This document shows positions 17,701 through 25,691 of a stretch of 64,000 nt of DNA, one piece after another; the first letter of the stretch is position 1, and the number at the start of each line of letters is the position of its first letter. Where the stretch lies: the NCBI GenBank assembly GCA_910586455.1, contig CAJUHX010000001.1:7501-71500 (forward strand), read 5' to 3'. The notes below the pieces were generated by a model. That model saw only the letters and a list, made by a program, of their open reading frames with translations, had not been told where the DNA came from and searched no databases. Both the position numbers and the translations under genes were made by a program. This DNA is from an uncultured Muribaculaceae bacterium. Its GTDB lineage: Bacteria; Bacteroidota; Bacteroidia; Bacteroidales; Muribaculaceae.

Positions 17701-18377
17701 ACACCGAGGGCAATCAGCGAACCTACGGCGTTGACTTTTTTATATTTACGGTAGTAGAATACCAGACCGATGGCCGGAATACACAGCAAGTTGAGCAAGT
17801 GTACGGCTACGGAAATACCTATCACATATGCTATAAGCAGCAGGTAGCGGTCGGAGTTGGGCCGGTCGGCGCGGTTTTCCCATTTGAGTATAAGCCAGAA
17901 TACCAGGGCTGTACAGAAACTGGAGAAAGCATATACCTCGCCTTCCACGGCCGAGTACCAGAAGGTGTCGCTCCAGGTATATGCCAGTGCGCCACAGAGG
18001 CCTCCGCCCATAATCAGGGCCATGCGCGGCCATGATATTTCGGTGGCGTCGTCGCGCACTATAAGACGCCTTATCAGATGTGTTATAGTCCAGAACAGCA
18101 GCAATATGGTTGCGGCACTGAGCAGGGCCGACATACAGTTCACCGCCACGGCGGCAGTGGCCATATTGTTGCCGAAAAGAGTGATGAAAAATCGGGCCGC
18201 AAGCATGAATATGGGGTTGCCCGGCGGATGGCCGATTTCGAGTTTGGCACCTTGCAGGATGAATTCGGGACAATCCCAGAAACTCGCTGTAGGCTCGATA
18301 GTGAGCAGGTAGGTCACAGCCGCCACAAGGAAGCAGAACCAACCGAGCGAGTTGTTTATAATATTGTACTTTCTCAT
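14703..18377 (-). CDS. DUF2723-family large membrane protein (glycosyltransferase-like)
   Basis: Very large inner-membrane protein of 1224 residues, found as a single long gene in Bacteroidetes. The N-terminus has the DUF2723 signature (LTIEPTASFWDCPEFILQGAKLEIGHPPGNPIF). That motif and the string of about twelve to fourteen hydrophobic segments resemble membrane glycosyltransferases of the GT-C/PMT type, whose first loop carries a catalytic acid (here the aspartate of FWDCPEF is a candidate). The remainder is a soluble domain with NDTFPLWYAQEVEGYRTDV and an alpha-helical tail. The start is the ATG at 18377, because a -7 promoter element lies just upstream at 18398-18405, inside a longer reading from 18431. 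The donor and acceptor are not known. Confidence 0.85.
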   Translation of the reverse strand: MRKYNIINNSLGWFCFLVAAVTYLLTIEPTASFWDCPEFILQGAKLEIGHPPGNPIFMLAARFFITLFGNNMATAAVAVNCMSALLSAATILLLFWTITHLIRRLIVRDDATEISWPRMALIMGGGLCGALAYTWSDTFWYSAVEGEVYAFSSFCTALVFWLILKWENRADRPNSDRYLLLIAYVIGISVAVHLLNLLCIPAIGLVFYYRKYKKVNAVGSLIALGVSCVVVALILYGLVPGVMKMSQFFERMFVNGFGTSYNLGVLVYAIVLVAVLVWSMVSFDRQRSARAMKWSFFLGVLLSGIFLIGHGAILPCLLTAALGVWLMFFCHKVPVRILNLIVTSILVIFIGYSSYALLLIRSNANTPMNQNAPDNVFTLASYLNREQYGESPLFYGPTVIDELYTERYQDDNGAVHELMYFDDKGYILTKEEMDGNGVYPLLYGDDGYPVNDSEPRYVKKTKLSPDESDEYVEVPGDPRYVYFPASKVLFPRMHNAGSNRGYRSWSEMPSKKVPQEVFRQFAVDELSMDDGHGGKIYAAPLDMVRPVLEHEGITEMVDRSATPGIYPYFDMIKSDYQYNLRYFLNYQLNHMYWRYFMWNFAGRQNDIPGNGEPQYGNWISGIPFIDNARLGDQSLLPAEYGSGNKGHNVFYMLPLVLGIIGLLWQSLYRHRADAERGIQQFWVVFFLFFMTGIAIVLYLNQTPGQPRERDYAFAGSFYAFAIWIGMAVPALGVILGDFMRKLKKQKSDTEESGDSLHWAWVLPAVLIGMLVPLQMVSQTWDDHDRSGRYTARDFGMNYLSSVDDNAIIFTYGDNDTFPLWYAQEVEGYRTDVKVVNLSYYTSEWYVNSLRMPHHGSLPIDIMAQPRNLAYRSLMIRPAEQQAAKTERVDAVTAFTDYYSQDPETAVWRYPNFYIASDSAGAVKAFDMAPGSVNHELGFRPVDLQHNFNTGASRYQNGALMMDLVATNAAKGWPRPVYFAVTVPESERSGFGRYVYSTGMADQITPFDQAAVSPTVEKAYANIVEKYRWGGLDAPDADRLYLDETVRRMVISTRETLLQTALDLSLTGSLPASEQAREYARKHNLPLPETRYDMARYMLQLLEEKLPVKAQLRAGAHAVREIQIYLDLYAATGNKADLQAARDIIDRELPRYNRISEYAESLSPDRYRKAGRDLEYDLQVYHSLQSQADRIKEYEEGKKPEITPDYAQQLKQMALEEDSVKDSIL

Positions 18378-18397
18378 CTTGGAATTTAAATAATTGA

Positions 18398-18405
18398 CAA
18401 AGTTA
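18398..18405 (-). promoter_or_regulatory. -7 promoter element for the DUF2723-deacetylase-queG run
   Basis: TAACTTTG on the minus strand matches TAnnTTTG. The start codon at 18377 is about 20 bases downstream, a usual leader length in this window. The element sits inside the longer frame (to 18431), which argues against that upstream start. Confidence 0.6.
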
Positions 18406-18548
18406 GTCATAATACCTGTAATGACGGCCATTTTAAATAAATTTAAATATTCAGCAAACTCCGGCAGGAAATCAGTTAGCCCGAAACAAAACAGGTTGGG
18501 CGACGTTTTATATAAAGAAACATGTTTTAACTAAACTAACACTATTTT

Positions 18549-19244
18549 ATGAAGAAATTATTAGCTGAGGGCATCGGTACTATGTTTCTGGTGATTCTCG
18601 CCTGCGGCAGTGCGGTTTTGGCCGGCCCGAAAATCGGAGTTCTTGGTATCGGACTGTGTTTCGGTCTGGTACTTCTGTGTCTTTGCTATGCCATAGGTGG
18701 CATATCGGGCTGCCACGTCAACCCGGCGGTATCGCTTGCCATGTGGCTCAGCGGTCGCATGAAAGCCGGCGAAATGGTCGGCTACATAATTGCCCAGCTC
18801 ATAGGCGCCACCATAGGTGCGGGCTTTCTGTTCTGCCTCACCGAGATGGGCGTGGGCTATGAATACGGCGGCACCACCGAGATTTCGCACAGCTTTCTGG
18901 CTACCAACGTACTGCAGCCGGGCGCCACACCCATGATGGCGCTGCTCACCGAGGGACTGCTCACATTTTTCTTCGTACTGATTGTGCTCGGCGCAACCGA
19001 CGGCCGTACCTCCTTCACCAAGTTCGGCGGCCTGGCCATCGGCATTGGCCTGGGCCTGGTTAATATCGTGGGGATTCCGGTCGACAACTGTTCAGTGAAT
19101 CCGGCCCGTTCGTTCGGCCCGGCCGTGTTCGACCCCACCGCCTGGGGCGACTTCTGGATCATGCTCGCAGGCCCTGCCATCGGCGCAATACTGGCCACTC
19201 TGGCTTGGCGTGCCCTTGCCCCGTCGAAGGCATCGATTGAATAA
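18549..19244 (+). CDS. aqpZ: Aquaporin (MIP family, AqpZ-like)
   Basis: Water or small-solute channel, 231 residues and six membrane segments. The two half-helix NPA boxes are intact: SGCHVNPAVS near residue 58 and NCSVNPARSFGPAVF near residue 184, and the arginine after the second box forms the selectivity filter. It stands alone, with an upstream gap of about 117 bases from the DUF2723 start and a strong terminator downstream. In many Bacteroidales the rsmH-led division cluster is preceded by mraZ; this channel occupies that place here. Confidence 0.92.
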   Translation: MKKLLAEGIGTMFLVILACGSAVLAGPKIGVLGIGLCFGLVLLCLCYAIGGISGCHVNPAVSLAMWLSGRMKAGEMVGYIIAQLIGATIGAGFLFCLTEMGVGYEYGGTTEISHSFLATNVLQPGATPMMALLTEGLLTFFFVLIVLGATDGRTSFTKFGGLAIGIGLGLVNIVGIPVDNCSVNPARSFGPAVFDPTAWGDFWIMLAGPAIGAILATLAWRALAPSKASIE

Positions 19245-19265
19245 CGGCGGATGAAGAAACCATGC

Positions 19266-19307
19266 ACGCTCTCGGATTTGCAAATGCAAATTCCGGGAGC
19301 GTTTTTT
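19266..19307 (+). terminator. Rho-independent terminator after aqpZ
   Basis: ACGCTC at 19266 pairs with GAGCGT ahead of a T tract (19302-19307). Inner pairing through GGATTTGC and GCAAATTCC gives a long imperfect stem with an AAAT loop. This is the clearest intrinsic terminator in the window, and it isolates aqpZ from the division cluster. Confidence 0.85.
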
Positions 19308-19344
19308 GTCAAATCACATAAATTTATATAAAAAACGATTTGTC

Positions 19345-19378
19345 GTTGCAAATTATTGATAGATTTTCACTAACTTTA
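19345..19378 (+). promoter_or_regulatory. Putative promoter of the division and cell-wall cluster
   Basis: TAACTTTA at 19371-19378 is one base off the -7 consensus. A GTTG at 19345-19348 lies 22 bases upstream and is a weak -33 candidate. The next start codon (rsmH, 19422) is 43 bases downstream. It is the only promoter-like signal between the aqpZ terminator and rsmH. Confidence 0.45.
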
Positions 19379-19421
19379 CACTCTAAAAACAACGTCAAGG
19401 AAGCCCAAAGGTCAAAACGCT

Positions 19422-20378
19422 ATGGATCAGGAAATTTATCACATACCCGCACTGCTGCCGCAAACCATCGAAGCATTGGCTATAAAGCCCGACGGCCACT
19501 ATGTCGACGCCACTTTTGGCGGAGGCGGCCACTCACGCGCTATTTTGGAGGCTCTGCAGGGCAGCGGACAGCTATATTCGTTCGACCAGGACAACGACGC
19601 GCTCGAACGCGCCAAACCTCAGGCCGGCCTCACACTTATCCATGGCAATTTCCGCTTTCTAAGCAACTTTCTGCGCTACTACAAGGCCCTGCCGGTCGAC
19701 GGAATCCTGGCCGACCTGGGAGTATCGTTCCACCACTTCGACGACGGCGAACGCGGTTTCTCGTTCCGCAGCGACGGCCCTCTCGACATGCGCATGAACC
19801 GTAGCGCCCGCCTCACCGCCGCCACCGTACTCAACAGCTACAGCCCCGAGCGCATTGCCGACCTGCTGTACCTGTACGGCGAACTGCGACAGTCGCGCCG
19901 CCTGGCAGCAGCCATAGTCAAGGCCCGCGAGGCCGCTCCGCTGCAAACCATTTCGCAGTTGCTCGACATTGTGCGCCCCATGGTGAACCCTCGTCAGGAA
20001 AAGAAAGAACTGGCCCAGATATTCCAGGCACTGCGCATAGAAGTCAATGGCGAACTCTCGGCCCTGAGCAGCTTTCTGGAGCAGGCCTGCGACGCCCTGC
20101 GTCCCGGCGGACGCCTGGCCATAATCACCTATCACTCGCTCGAAGACCGGTTGGTGAAGAACTTTGTCAAATGCGGCAACATCGAGGGGCGTCAGGACAA
20201 AGACTTCTTCGGTCGCGTGAATACTCCGCTGCGAGCCGTAAACAACAAACCCATTGTGCCCGATGCCGAAGAGGTGGAGCGCAACCCGCGCAGCCGAAGC
20301 GCAAAACTGCGGGTGGCCGAAAAACAGCCTCTAAACCTTTCCAGCCCATCACAGAAAAAACGATGCCTAAACGACTAA
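19422..20378 (+). CDS. rsmH: 16S rRNA (cytosine(1402)-N4)-methyltransferase
   Basis: S-adenosylmethionine-dependent enzyme that methylates N4 of C1402 in 16S rRNA, fine-tuning the decoding site. 318 residues. The SAM motif YVDATFGGGGHSRAIL is near residue 28. The family motifs DGILADLGVSFHHFDDGERGFSFRSDGPLDMRM and IITYHSLEDRLVKNF are present. First gene of the dcw cluster. Its last codons overlap the ftsL start (20363), so expression is coupled. Confidence 0.96.
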   Translation: MDQEIYHIPALLPQTIEALAIKPDGHYVDATFGGGGHSRAILEALQGSGQLYSFDQDNDALERAKPQAGLTLIHGNFRFLSNFLRYYKALPVDGILADLGVSFHHFDDGERGFSFRSDGPLDMRMNRSARLTAATVLNSYSPERIADLLYLYGELRQSRRLAAAIVKAREAAPLQTISQLLDIVRPMVNPRQEKKELAQIFQALRIEVNGELSALSSFLEQACDALRPGGRLAIITYHSLEDRLVKNFVKCGNIEGRQDKDFFGRVNTPLRAVNNKPIVPDAEEVERNPRSRSAKLRVAEKQPLNLSSPSQKKRCLND

Positions 20379-20731
20379 GCAAATTCACACAACAGGGCGG
20401 ACAACAACTGAGCAAGGCCACCGAGCGCATTGCCCACGGCAGTCTTGTATCGAGCCACTTCTTCCGCCGCTACATGGTGCAGACAGTGCTGATTCTGGCC
20501 CTGCTGATGACCTACATTGCCAATCGCTACGACTGTGTCACCGGCATGGAAACCATAACCAAGCTGCGCACCAAAAACCAGGTGGTGCGTACCCAGCTGC
20601 AGCGTGAACGCTCCCTTTACATGACCTCGGTGCGCGAATCGGCAATCCAGCACAAAGCCGACTCGCTCGGTCTTGGTCTGGCAGTACAGCAGCAGCCTCC
20701 CTTCAAACTCTCTTATACCCCGGCAGAATGA
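20363..20731 (+). CDS. ftsL: FtsL-like cell division protein
   Basis: Small bitopic division protein, 122 residues, expected to work with FtsQ and FtsB-type partners and the FtsW/FtsI synthase. It has a basic cytoplasmic tail, a single membrane helix (YMVQTVLILALLMTYIANRY, about residues 37-56) and a periplasmic helical region with heptad-like spacing (KLRTKNQVVRTQLQRERSLY). The call rests on position between rsmH and the FtsI-type gene plus this topology; the sequence itself is poorly conserved. It overlaps both neighbours. Confidence 0.8.
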   Translation: MPKRLSKFTQQGGQQLSKATERIAHGSLVSSHFFRRYMVQTVLILALLMTYIANRYDCVTGMETITKLRTKNQVVRTQLQRERSLYMTSVRESAIQHKADSLGLGLAVQQQPPFKLSYTPAE

Positions 20732-22920
20732 GTACCAGCAGACGACGCCCCGACAACAACAGAAAAGCAGTATCAGCCCAGAGCCGCCGCAGCCACATTC
20801 TGGGCCGGCTGGCCATGCTGTCGCTGGCCATTGTGTTCATTGCCGGCACCATTGTGTTCATGCTGTTCAACACCACGGTAATCAACGCCGGAGCATGGAA
20901 CGCCAAAGCCGAGGCCACCCTCAACGACACCATAGCAATCAAACCGAAACGAGGCGATATTCTCGCCGGCGACGGCAGCATCCTGGCCACCAACCTCAAC
21001 TACTACAACGTGCGCATGGACTTCCGCGCCGACCGATTCATGGTAGAAGCATACAGCAACGCCATCGACTCGCTGGCCGACTCGCTCAGCCGCTATTTTC
21101 CGGTCCGCACCCGCGAGCAGTGGAAAACCAAGCTCGAGTACCCCCTTACACTCACCCGCTCGAAACGCTCGCGCAGCTACCTGCTGCTGCGACAGATTCC
21201 GTTCGACCAGGTTGAGCGCATACGCAACTTCCCATTCTTCAAGCTCAGCCGCAACCCAAACAAGACCGGACTCACCGCCGAGCCGGTGCTGGTACGCCGC
21301 TACCCCTACGGCGAGATGGCAAAGCTGAGCATAGGCCGCGTGGGCGAGGTGAAAGGCGGCGAAAAGCACGGCATATCGGGCCTGGAACGGGCACTCGACT
21401 CGCTGCTGTACGGCAAACCGGGCAAAGCCACCAAGGTGATGTTCACCAACCGTGTGGCGCCTTGGACCGTAGAGCCGCAGCAGGACGGATACACCGTGCT
21501 GACTACAATCGACATAACCATGCAGGACATAATGGAGCATGAACTCGAAGAAATCCTGCGCGAAACCGACGCCGAATGGGGCACTGCCATACTGATGGAA
21601 GTGGCCACCGGCGACATCAAGGCCATATCAAACCTCGAGCGCGACACCATACCGGGTTCCGGACGCTACATCGAGGCCATGAACCGCGCCGTACAGGCCT
21701 ATGAACCCGGCTCGGTACTCAAAGCCGTAAGCATGGTGATTGCCCTGGAAGACGGCTTCGCCAACCTCAACCAGAGCTTTACCACCGAACACGGCGGCTA
21801 TCTGATTTCGAACTACCGTGTTCGCGACACCCACTTCTCGCCATCCGGCACTCTGAGCCTGATGGAGATAATACCATACTCGTCGAACATCAGCTTCGCC
21901 AAACTAATGGTGCCGCAGTACCGCAGCGACCTCAACAGCTACCGCGAGCGAGTTCGCAAACTGGGCCTGATGGAGCGCTGGGGCACCGGCATAGCCGGCG
22001 AACGCCCCGCCTGGTTCCCCACCCTCGACCCCAAGGCCGGCGGTCTGGTGACTCTGACCCAGCAGGCATTCGGCTACGGATGTATGGTGCCCCCGCTGTA
22101 CACCTGCGCCTTTTATAACGCCATTGCCAACGACGGCAAGTTTGTGAAGCCTCGCCTGATGCAGGCTCTGCGTATGGCCGACGGCACCGACTCGCTGCTG
22201 AAAGTGAGCTACGTGCGCGACAGCATCTGCTCACCGGCCAACGCCCGCATAATACGCGAGATGCTCTATGGTGTGGTGAACATGAAACCGGGCGGCACCG
22301 CCTGGCGCCTCAAAGGTCAGGACGACCCCTTCAACTTCGCCGGAAAGACCGGCACCGCAAAGATAGCCCGCGAACGCGACCCGCGCCACCCTGAGATTCC
22401 TGTGGCACCGGGTTACATCCAGGGCGCCTACAGGCTGTCGTTCTGCGGCTTCTTCCCTTACGAGAAACCCAAATACACCCTTATGGTACTGGTGTCGCAT
22501 CCCAAGCCCGGCTACGGAGTATGGAGCACCAGCGGACGTGTATTCAAGAACATTGCCATGAAGATGTACTCACGCGGCATGTTCGGCAATCCGTCGGACT
22601 ACCGCGACAACGCGCCCGCCGAACCTTCGCCGGCCAACCTGTATGCTTTCGACGACGCCACTACCGGCGCCTCTGTGATACAGAACTATGCCCCCGCGGC
22701 CAAAATAAGCCGAACACCGGGCAAAACCGTGCGCGGCACCGTGCCCGACGTGGAACATCTGGGACTGCGTCAGGCTCTGGTAAAACTGGAGAAGGCTGGC
22801 TACAACGTGGCTTTCAACGGCCAGGGTTCGGTGGTATCACAGACTCCGGCAGCCGGCTCCCCGGCCCCAAAGGGCTCCAAAGTAACGCTTACTCTCAGCC
22901 AGAAAGCCCCTGGCAGATAA
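20728..22920 (+). CDS. ftsI: Division transpeptidase (FtsI/PBP3-type penicillin-binding protein) with a PASTA domain
   Basis: High-molecular-weight class B penicillin-binding protein that crosslinks septal peptidoglycan, 730 residues. It has a membrane anchor near residue 35, a dimerisation domain, then the transpeptidase domain. The SxxK serine is in EPGSVLKAVSM (about residue 330), the SxN motif in IPYSSNISFAKL (near residue 390) and the KTG motif in FAGKTGTAKIA (near residue 540). One PASTA module closes the protein (VPDVEHLGLRQALVKLEKAGYNV, about 670-730). The first four bases overlap ftsL. Confidence 0.94.
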   Translation: MSTSRRRPDNNRKAVSAQSRRSHILGRLAMLSLAIVFIAGTIVFMLFNTTVINAGAWNAKAEATLNDTIAIKPKRGDILAGDGSILATNLNYYNVRMDFRADRFMVEAYSNAIDSLADSLSRYFPVRTREQWKTKLEYPLTLTRSKRSRSYLLLRQIPFDQVERIRNFPFFKLSRNPNKTGLTAEPVLVRRYPYGEMAKLSIGRVGEVKGGEKHGISGLERALDSLLYGKPGKATKVMFTNRVAPWTVEPQQDGYTVLTTIDITMQDIMEHELEEILRETDAEWGTAILMEVATGDIKAISNLERDTIPGSGRYIEAMNRAVQAYEPGSVLKAVSMVIALEDGFANLNQSFTTEHGGYLISNYRVRDTHFSPSGTLSLMEIIPYSSNISFAKLMVPQYRSDLNSYRERVRKLGLMERWGTGIAGERPAWFPTLDPKAGGLVTLTQQAFGYGCMVPPLYTCAFYNAIANDGKFVKPRLMQALRMADGTDSLLKVSYVRDSICSPANARIIREMLYGVVNMKPGGTAWRLKGQDDPFNFAGKTGTAKIARERDPRHPEIPVAPGYIQGAYRLSFCGFFPYEKPKYTLMVLVSHPKPGYGVWSTSGRVFKNIAMKMYSRGMFGNPSDYRDNAPAEPSPANLYAFDDATTGASVIQNYAPAAKISRTPGKTVRGTVPDVEHLGLRQALVKLEKAGYNVAFNGQGSVVSQTPAAGSPAPKGSKVTLTLSQKAPGR

Positions 22921-22942
22921 AAACATATTCATAATCAACAAA

Positions 22943-24412
22943 ATGACCGAAGCATCACAAAATCTGCACGCTCTGCTAAAAGCAATCACCCCGGTAGAAA
23001 TTGCCGGGCCGCAGAACTCCGACATAAGCCAGCTTACCGCCGATTCACGCCTGGCAGCACCAGGCACAATGTTCGTGGCCGTCCGTGGCGTCAACGTCGA
23101 CGGACACCGCTTCATACCTGCGGCTGTAACCGCAGGCGCCGCAGCCATAGTCTGCGAGGAATTCCCCGACGAAATGCCTCAGAATGTCTGCTTTATCCGT
23201 GTGGCCGACTCGGCCGACGCACTGGGCCGCCTGGCCTCGCAATGGTACGGCAACCCCAGCCGGAAGCTCACCCTGATAGGTGTGACCGGCACCAACGGCA
23301 AAACCACCATTGCAACACTGCTTTATGAAATGGCTCGCCTGAGCGGCTGCAAGGCCGGACTGCTGTCAACCGTAAGCAACATAGTCGATACCACCGTGTA
23401 CGAGGCCGTGCAGACCACACCCGACCCTCTGAGCATACACCGTCTGCTACACGATATGGTGGAGGCCGGCTGCACCTTCGCCGCAATGGAAGTAAGCAGC
23501 CATGCCGCACAGCAACGCCGAATTGCCGGTCTGCACTTCAAAGGCGGAATATTCACCAATCTTACCCGCGACCATCTCGACTATCACAAGACCTTCGACG
23601 CATACCTCAAGGCCAAAAAGAGCTTCTTCGACGGCCTTGGCGCCGACGCTTTCGCACTGGTGAACCTCGACGACAGCCACGGCACAGTGATGCTTCAGAA
23701 CACCTGCGCCCGCAAAGCCGACTACTCGATACAGCGCGACGCCGACTTCACCGCCCGCCCGCTGGAGGACCGCCTCGACGGCATGCTGCTGGAAATCGAC
23801 GGCACCGAAGTGGAAACCATGTTTACAGGCCGTTTCAACGCCAGCAATCTGCTGGCCGTGTACGGAGCATGGCGCCTGCTGGGCTACGATAAGGAAAGCA
23901 CTCTGCTGAACATGAGCCGTCTGCGTCCGGTGGCAGGCCGCTTCCAGACAGTGACCAACACCGACCGCACCATCACCGGCGTGGTTGACTACGCCCACAC
24001 GCCCGACGCACTGATAAACGTACTCGACACTCTCCGCGAGGTATGCGGCTGCAAACGACGCATTATTACCGTGTGCGGAGCCGGCGGCAACCGCGACCAC
24101 GGCAAACGCCCACTGATGGCCGAAGCCGCCGCCCGCCGCAGCGACCGCCTGATACTGACCTCAGACAATCCCCGCAACGAGGACCCCGAGGCTATCCTGG
24201 CCGACATGCGCGCCGGACTCGACTCCGATCAGGCCGCCCGCACCCTGAGTATCTGCGACCGCCGCGAGGCAATCCGCACCGCAGTGGCCCTGGCTCAGCC
24301 CGGCGATGTGATACTGGTGGCAGGCAAAGGCCACGAGGACTACCAGATAATAGGCGACGTGAAACGCCACTTCAGCGACCTGGAAGAACTGCAGGCCGCA
24401 TTTAAAGTTTAA
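22943..24412 (+). CDS. murE: UDP-N-acetylmuramoyl-tripeptide synthetase (meso-diaminopimelate-adding)
   Basis: Cytoplasmic Mur ligase that adds the third amino acid of the peptidoglycan stem peptide. 489 residues. The ATP site is GVTGTNGKTTIATLL (about residue 113). The substrate-selecting motif DNPRNEDP (about residue 413) is the DNPR form found in enzymes that add meso-diaminopimelate, so the wall is expected to be mDAP type. The carbamylated-lysine region follows FTNLTRDHLDYHKTF. It starts 22 bases after ftsI and is followed by an AACATT-type repeat. Confidence 0.96.
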   Translation: MTEASQNLHALLKAITPVEIAGPQNSDISQLTADSRLAAPGTMFVAVRGVNVDGHRFIPAAVTAGAAAIVCEEFPDEMPQNVCFIRVADSADALGRLASQWYGNPSRKLTLIGVTGTNGKTTIATLLYEMARLSGCKAGLLSTVSNIVDTTVYEAVQTTPDPLSIHRLLHDMVEAGCTFAAMEVSSHAAQQRRIAGLHFKGGIFTNLTRDHLDYHKTFDAYLKAKKSFFDGLGADAFALVNLDDSHGTVMLQNTCARKADYSIQRDADFTARPLEDRLDGMLLEIDGTEVETMFTGRFNASNLLAVYGAWRLLGYDKESTLLNMSRLRPVAGRFQTVTNTDRTITGVVDYAHTPDALINVLDTLREVCGCKRRIITVCGAGGNRDHGKRPLMAEAAARRSDRLILTSDNPRNEDPEAILADMRAGLDSDQAARTLSICDRREAIRTAVALAQPGDVILVAGKGHEDYQIIGDVKRHFSDLEELQAAFKV

Positions 24413-24431
24413 CATTCAACATTTAACATTG
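24409..24431 (+). repeat. AACATT-type intercistronic repeat between murE and mraY
   Basis: TTTAACATTCAACATTTAACATT fills almost the whole gap between the murE stop and the mraY start. It is the same family of short repeat as that before sufC (8980-9009). No TAnnTTTG is seen within it, so it is not read as a promoter. Confidence 0.5.
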
Positions 24432-24438
24432 AATATAA

Positions 24439-25689
24439 ATGCTTTATTCACTGTTTGAATATCTCAGGGAATATCAGCTGCCCGGATGGCGACTGATGGA
24501 ATACATTACATTCCGCAGCGGCGCGGCCTTTGTGCTGGCCATGCTCATGGCCATATTCGTAGGCCGCAGCATAATACACCGCCTGCAGAAAATGCAGATT
24601 GGCGAGATTGTGCGCAACCTCGACCTCGAAGGACAGGAGAAGAAAAAAGGCACACCCACCATGGGCGGCATTATCATTATCCTGGCCATAATAGTGCCTT
24701 GCCTGCTGCTGGGCAAGCTCGACAACATTTACATGATTCTGATGCTGGTAAGCACGCTCTGGCTCGGAACCATTGGCTTTCTCGACGACTACCGCAAGTT
24801 CAAGTACCGCAACAAAGACGGACTCAAAGGCAAATACAAAATTGTGGGCCAGCTGGGAATTGCCCTGATTGTGGCCGGCACCATGTACGCCTCGCCCGAC
24901 ATGACCATAGTGGAGAACCGGGAGATTGTCAACTCCAGCACCCATAAGGTCGAGGAGGTCGTGTACAGCGGCAACGACACCAAAGACCCCCAGACTACCC
25001 TGCCCTTTATAAAAAACAACAACTTCAAATACCAGTCGCTCACCGGCTGGATGGGAAAGTATGCCGAACCCGCCGCCTGGGTGGTGTTCTTCATTTTCGT
25101 GATGTTCTTTGTTACCGCCACGAGCAACGGCGCCAACCTCAACGACGGACTCGACGGCATCTGCGCCGGTCTATCGGCGATAATCGGCGTGGCCCTGCTG
25201 CTGATGGCATATCTGGGCTCGAACATCATATACTCGTCGTACCTTAATATAATGTACGTGCCGGGCAGCGAGGAACTGGTGGTGTATATGGCCGCGTTCA
25301 TAGGTGCTCTGGTGGGTTTCCTGTGGTACAACGCCTACCCGGCGCAAGTATTTATGGGCGATACCGGCTCGCTGACCCTGGGCGGCATCATAGCCGTGTT
25401 CGCCATACTCATCCACAAGGAACTGTTGCTGCCCATACTGTGCGCGCTGTTCTATATCGAAGACCTGTCGGTATTGCTTCAGGTAGCCTATTTCAAGGCC
25501 ACCGGCGGCAAACGCATATTCAAGATGGCACCCCTGCACCATCACTTTCAGAAACCCGGCGACGGCTCGTTCCAGGCCATGATTCAGCGCCCTCTGGCAC
25601 CCATACCGGAGTCGAAAATCACACTCCGCTTCTGGATTATCGGCATTATTCTGGCCGCCATTACATTTGTAACTCTTAAGATTCGATAA
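24439..25689 (+). CDS. mraY: Phospho-N-acetylmuramoyl-pentapeptide transferase
   Basis: Integral membrane enzyme that transfers phospho-MurNAc-pentapeptide to undecaprenyl phosphate, giving lipid I. 416 residues, slightly longer than the usual 360 through an inserted periplasmic/cytosolic loop (about 160-200). Family signatures visible are QEKKKGTPTMGGIIIILA, FLDDYRKFKYRNKDGLKGKYK with its Asp pair, TSNGANLNDGLDGICAGL, and MGDTGSLTLGG near the end, then KMAPLHHHFQ. Ten membrane helices are expected. It lies 26 bases after murE. Confidence 0.96.
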   Translation: MLYSLFEYLREYQLPGWRLMEYITFRSGAAFVLAMLMAIFVGRSIIHRLQKMQIGEIVRNLDLEGQEKKKGTPTMGGIIIILAIIVPCLLLGKLDNIYMILMLVSTLWLGTIGFLDDYRKFKYRNKDGLKGKYKIVGQLGIALIVAGTMYASPDMTIVENREIVNSSTHKVEEVVYSGNDTKDPQTTLPFIKNNNFKYQSLTGWMGKYAEPAAWVVFFIFVMFFVTATSNGANLNDGLDGICAGLSAIIGVALLLMAYLGSNIIYSSYLNIMYVPGSEELVVYMAAFIGALVGFLWYNAYPAQVFMGDTGSLTLGGIIAVFAILIHKELLLPILCALFYIEDLSVLLQVAYFKATGGKRIFKMAPLHHHFQKPGDGSFQAMIQRPLAPIPESKITLRFWIIGIILAAITFVTLKIR

Positions 25690-25691
25690 CG

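Noticed and set aside
18378..18431. Longer start for DUF2723 at 18431
   Set aside because: A -7 promoter box lies inside the added codons; the shorter start has a normal leader.
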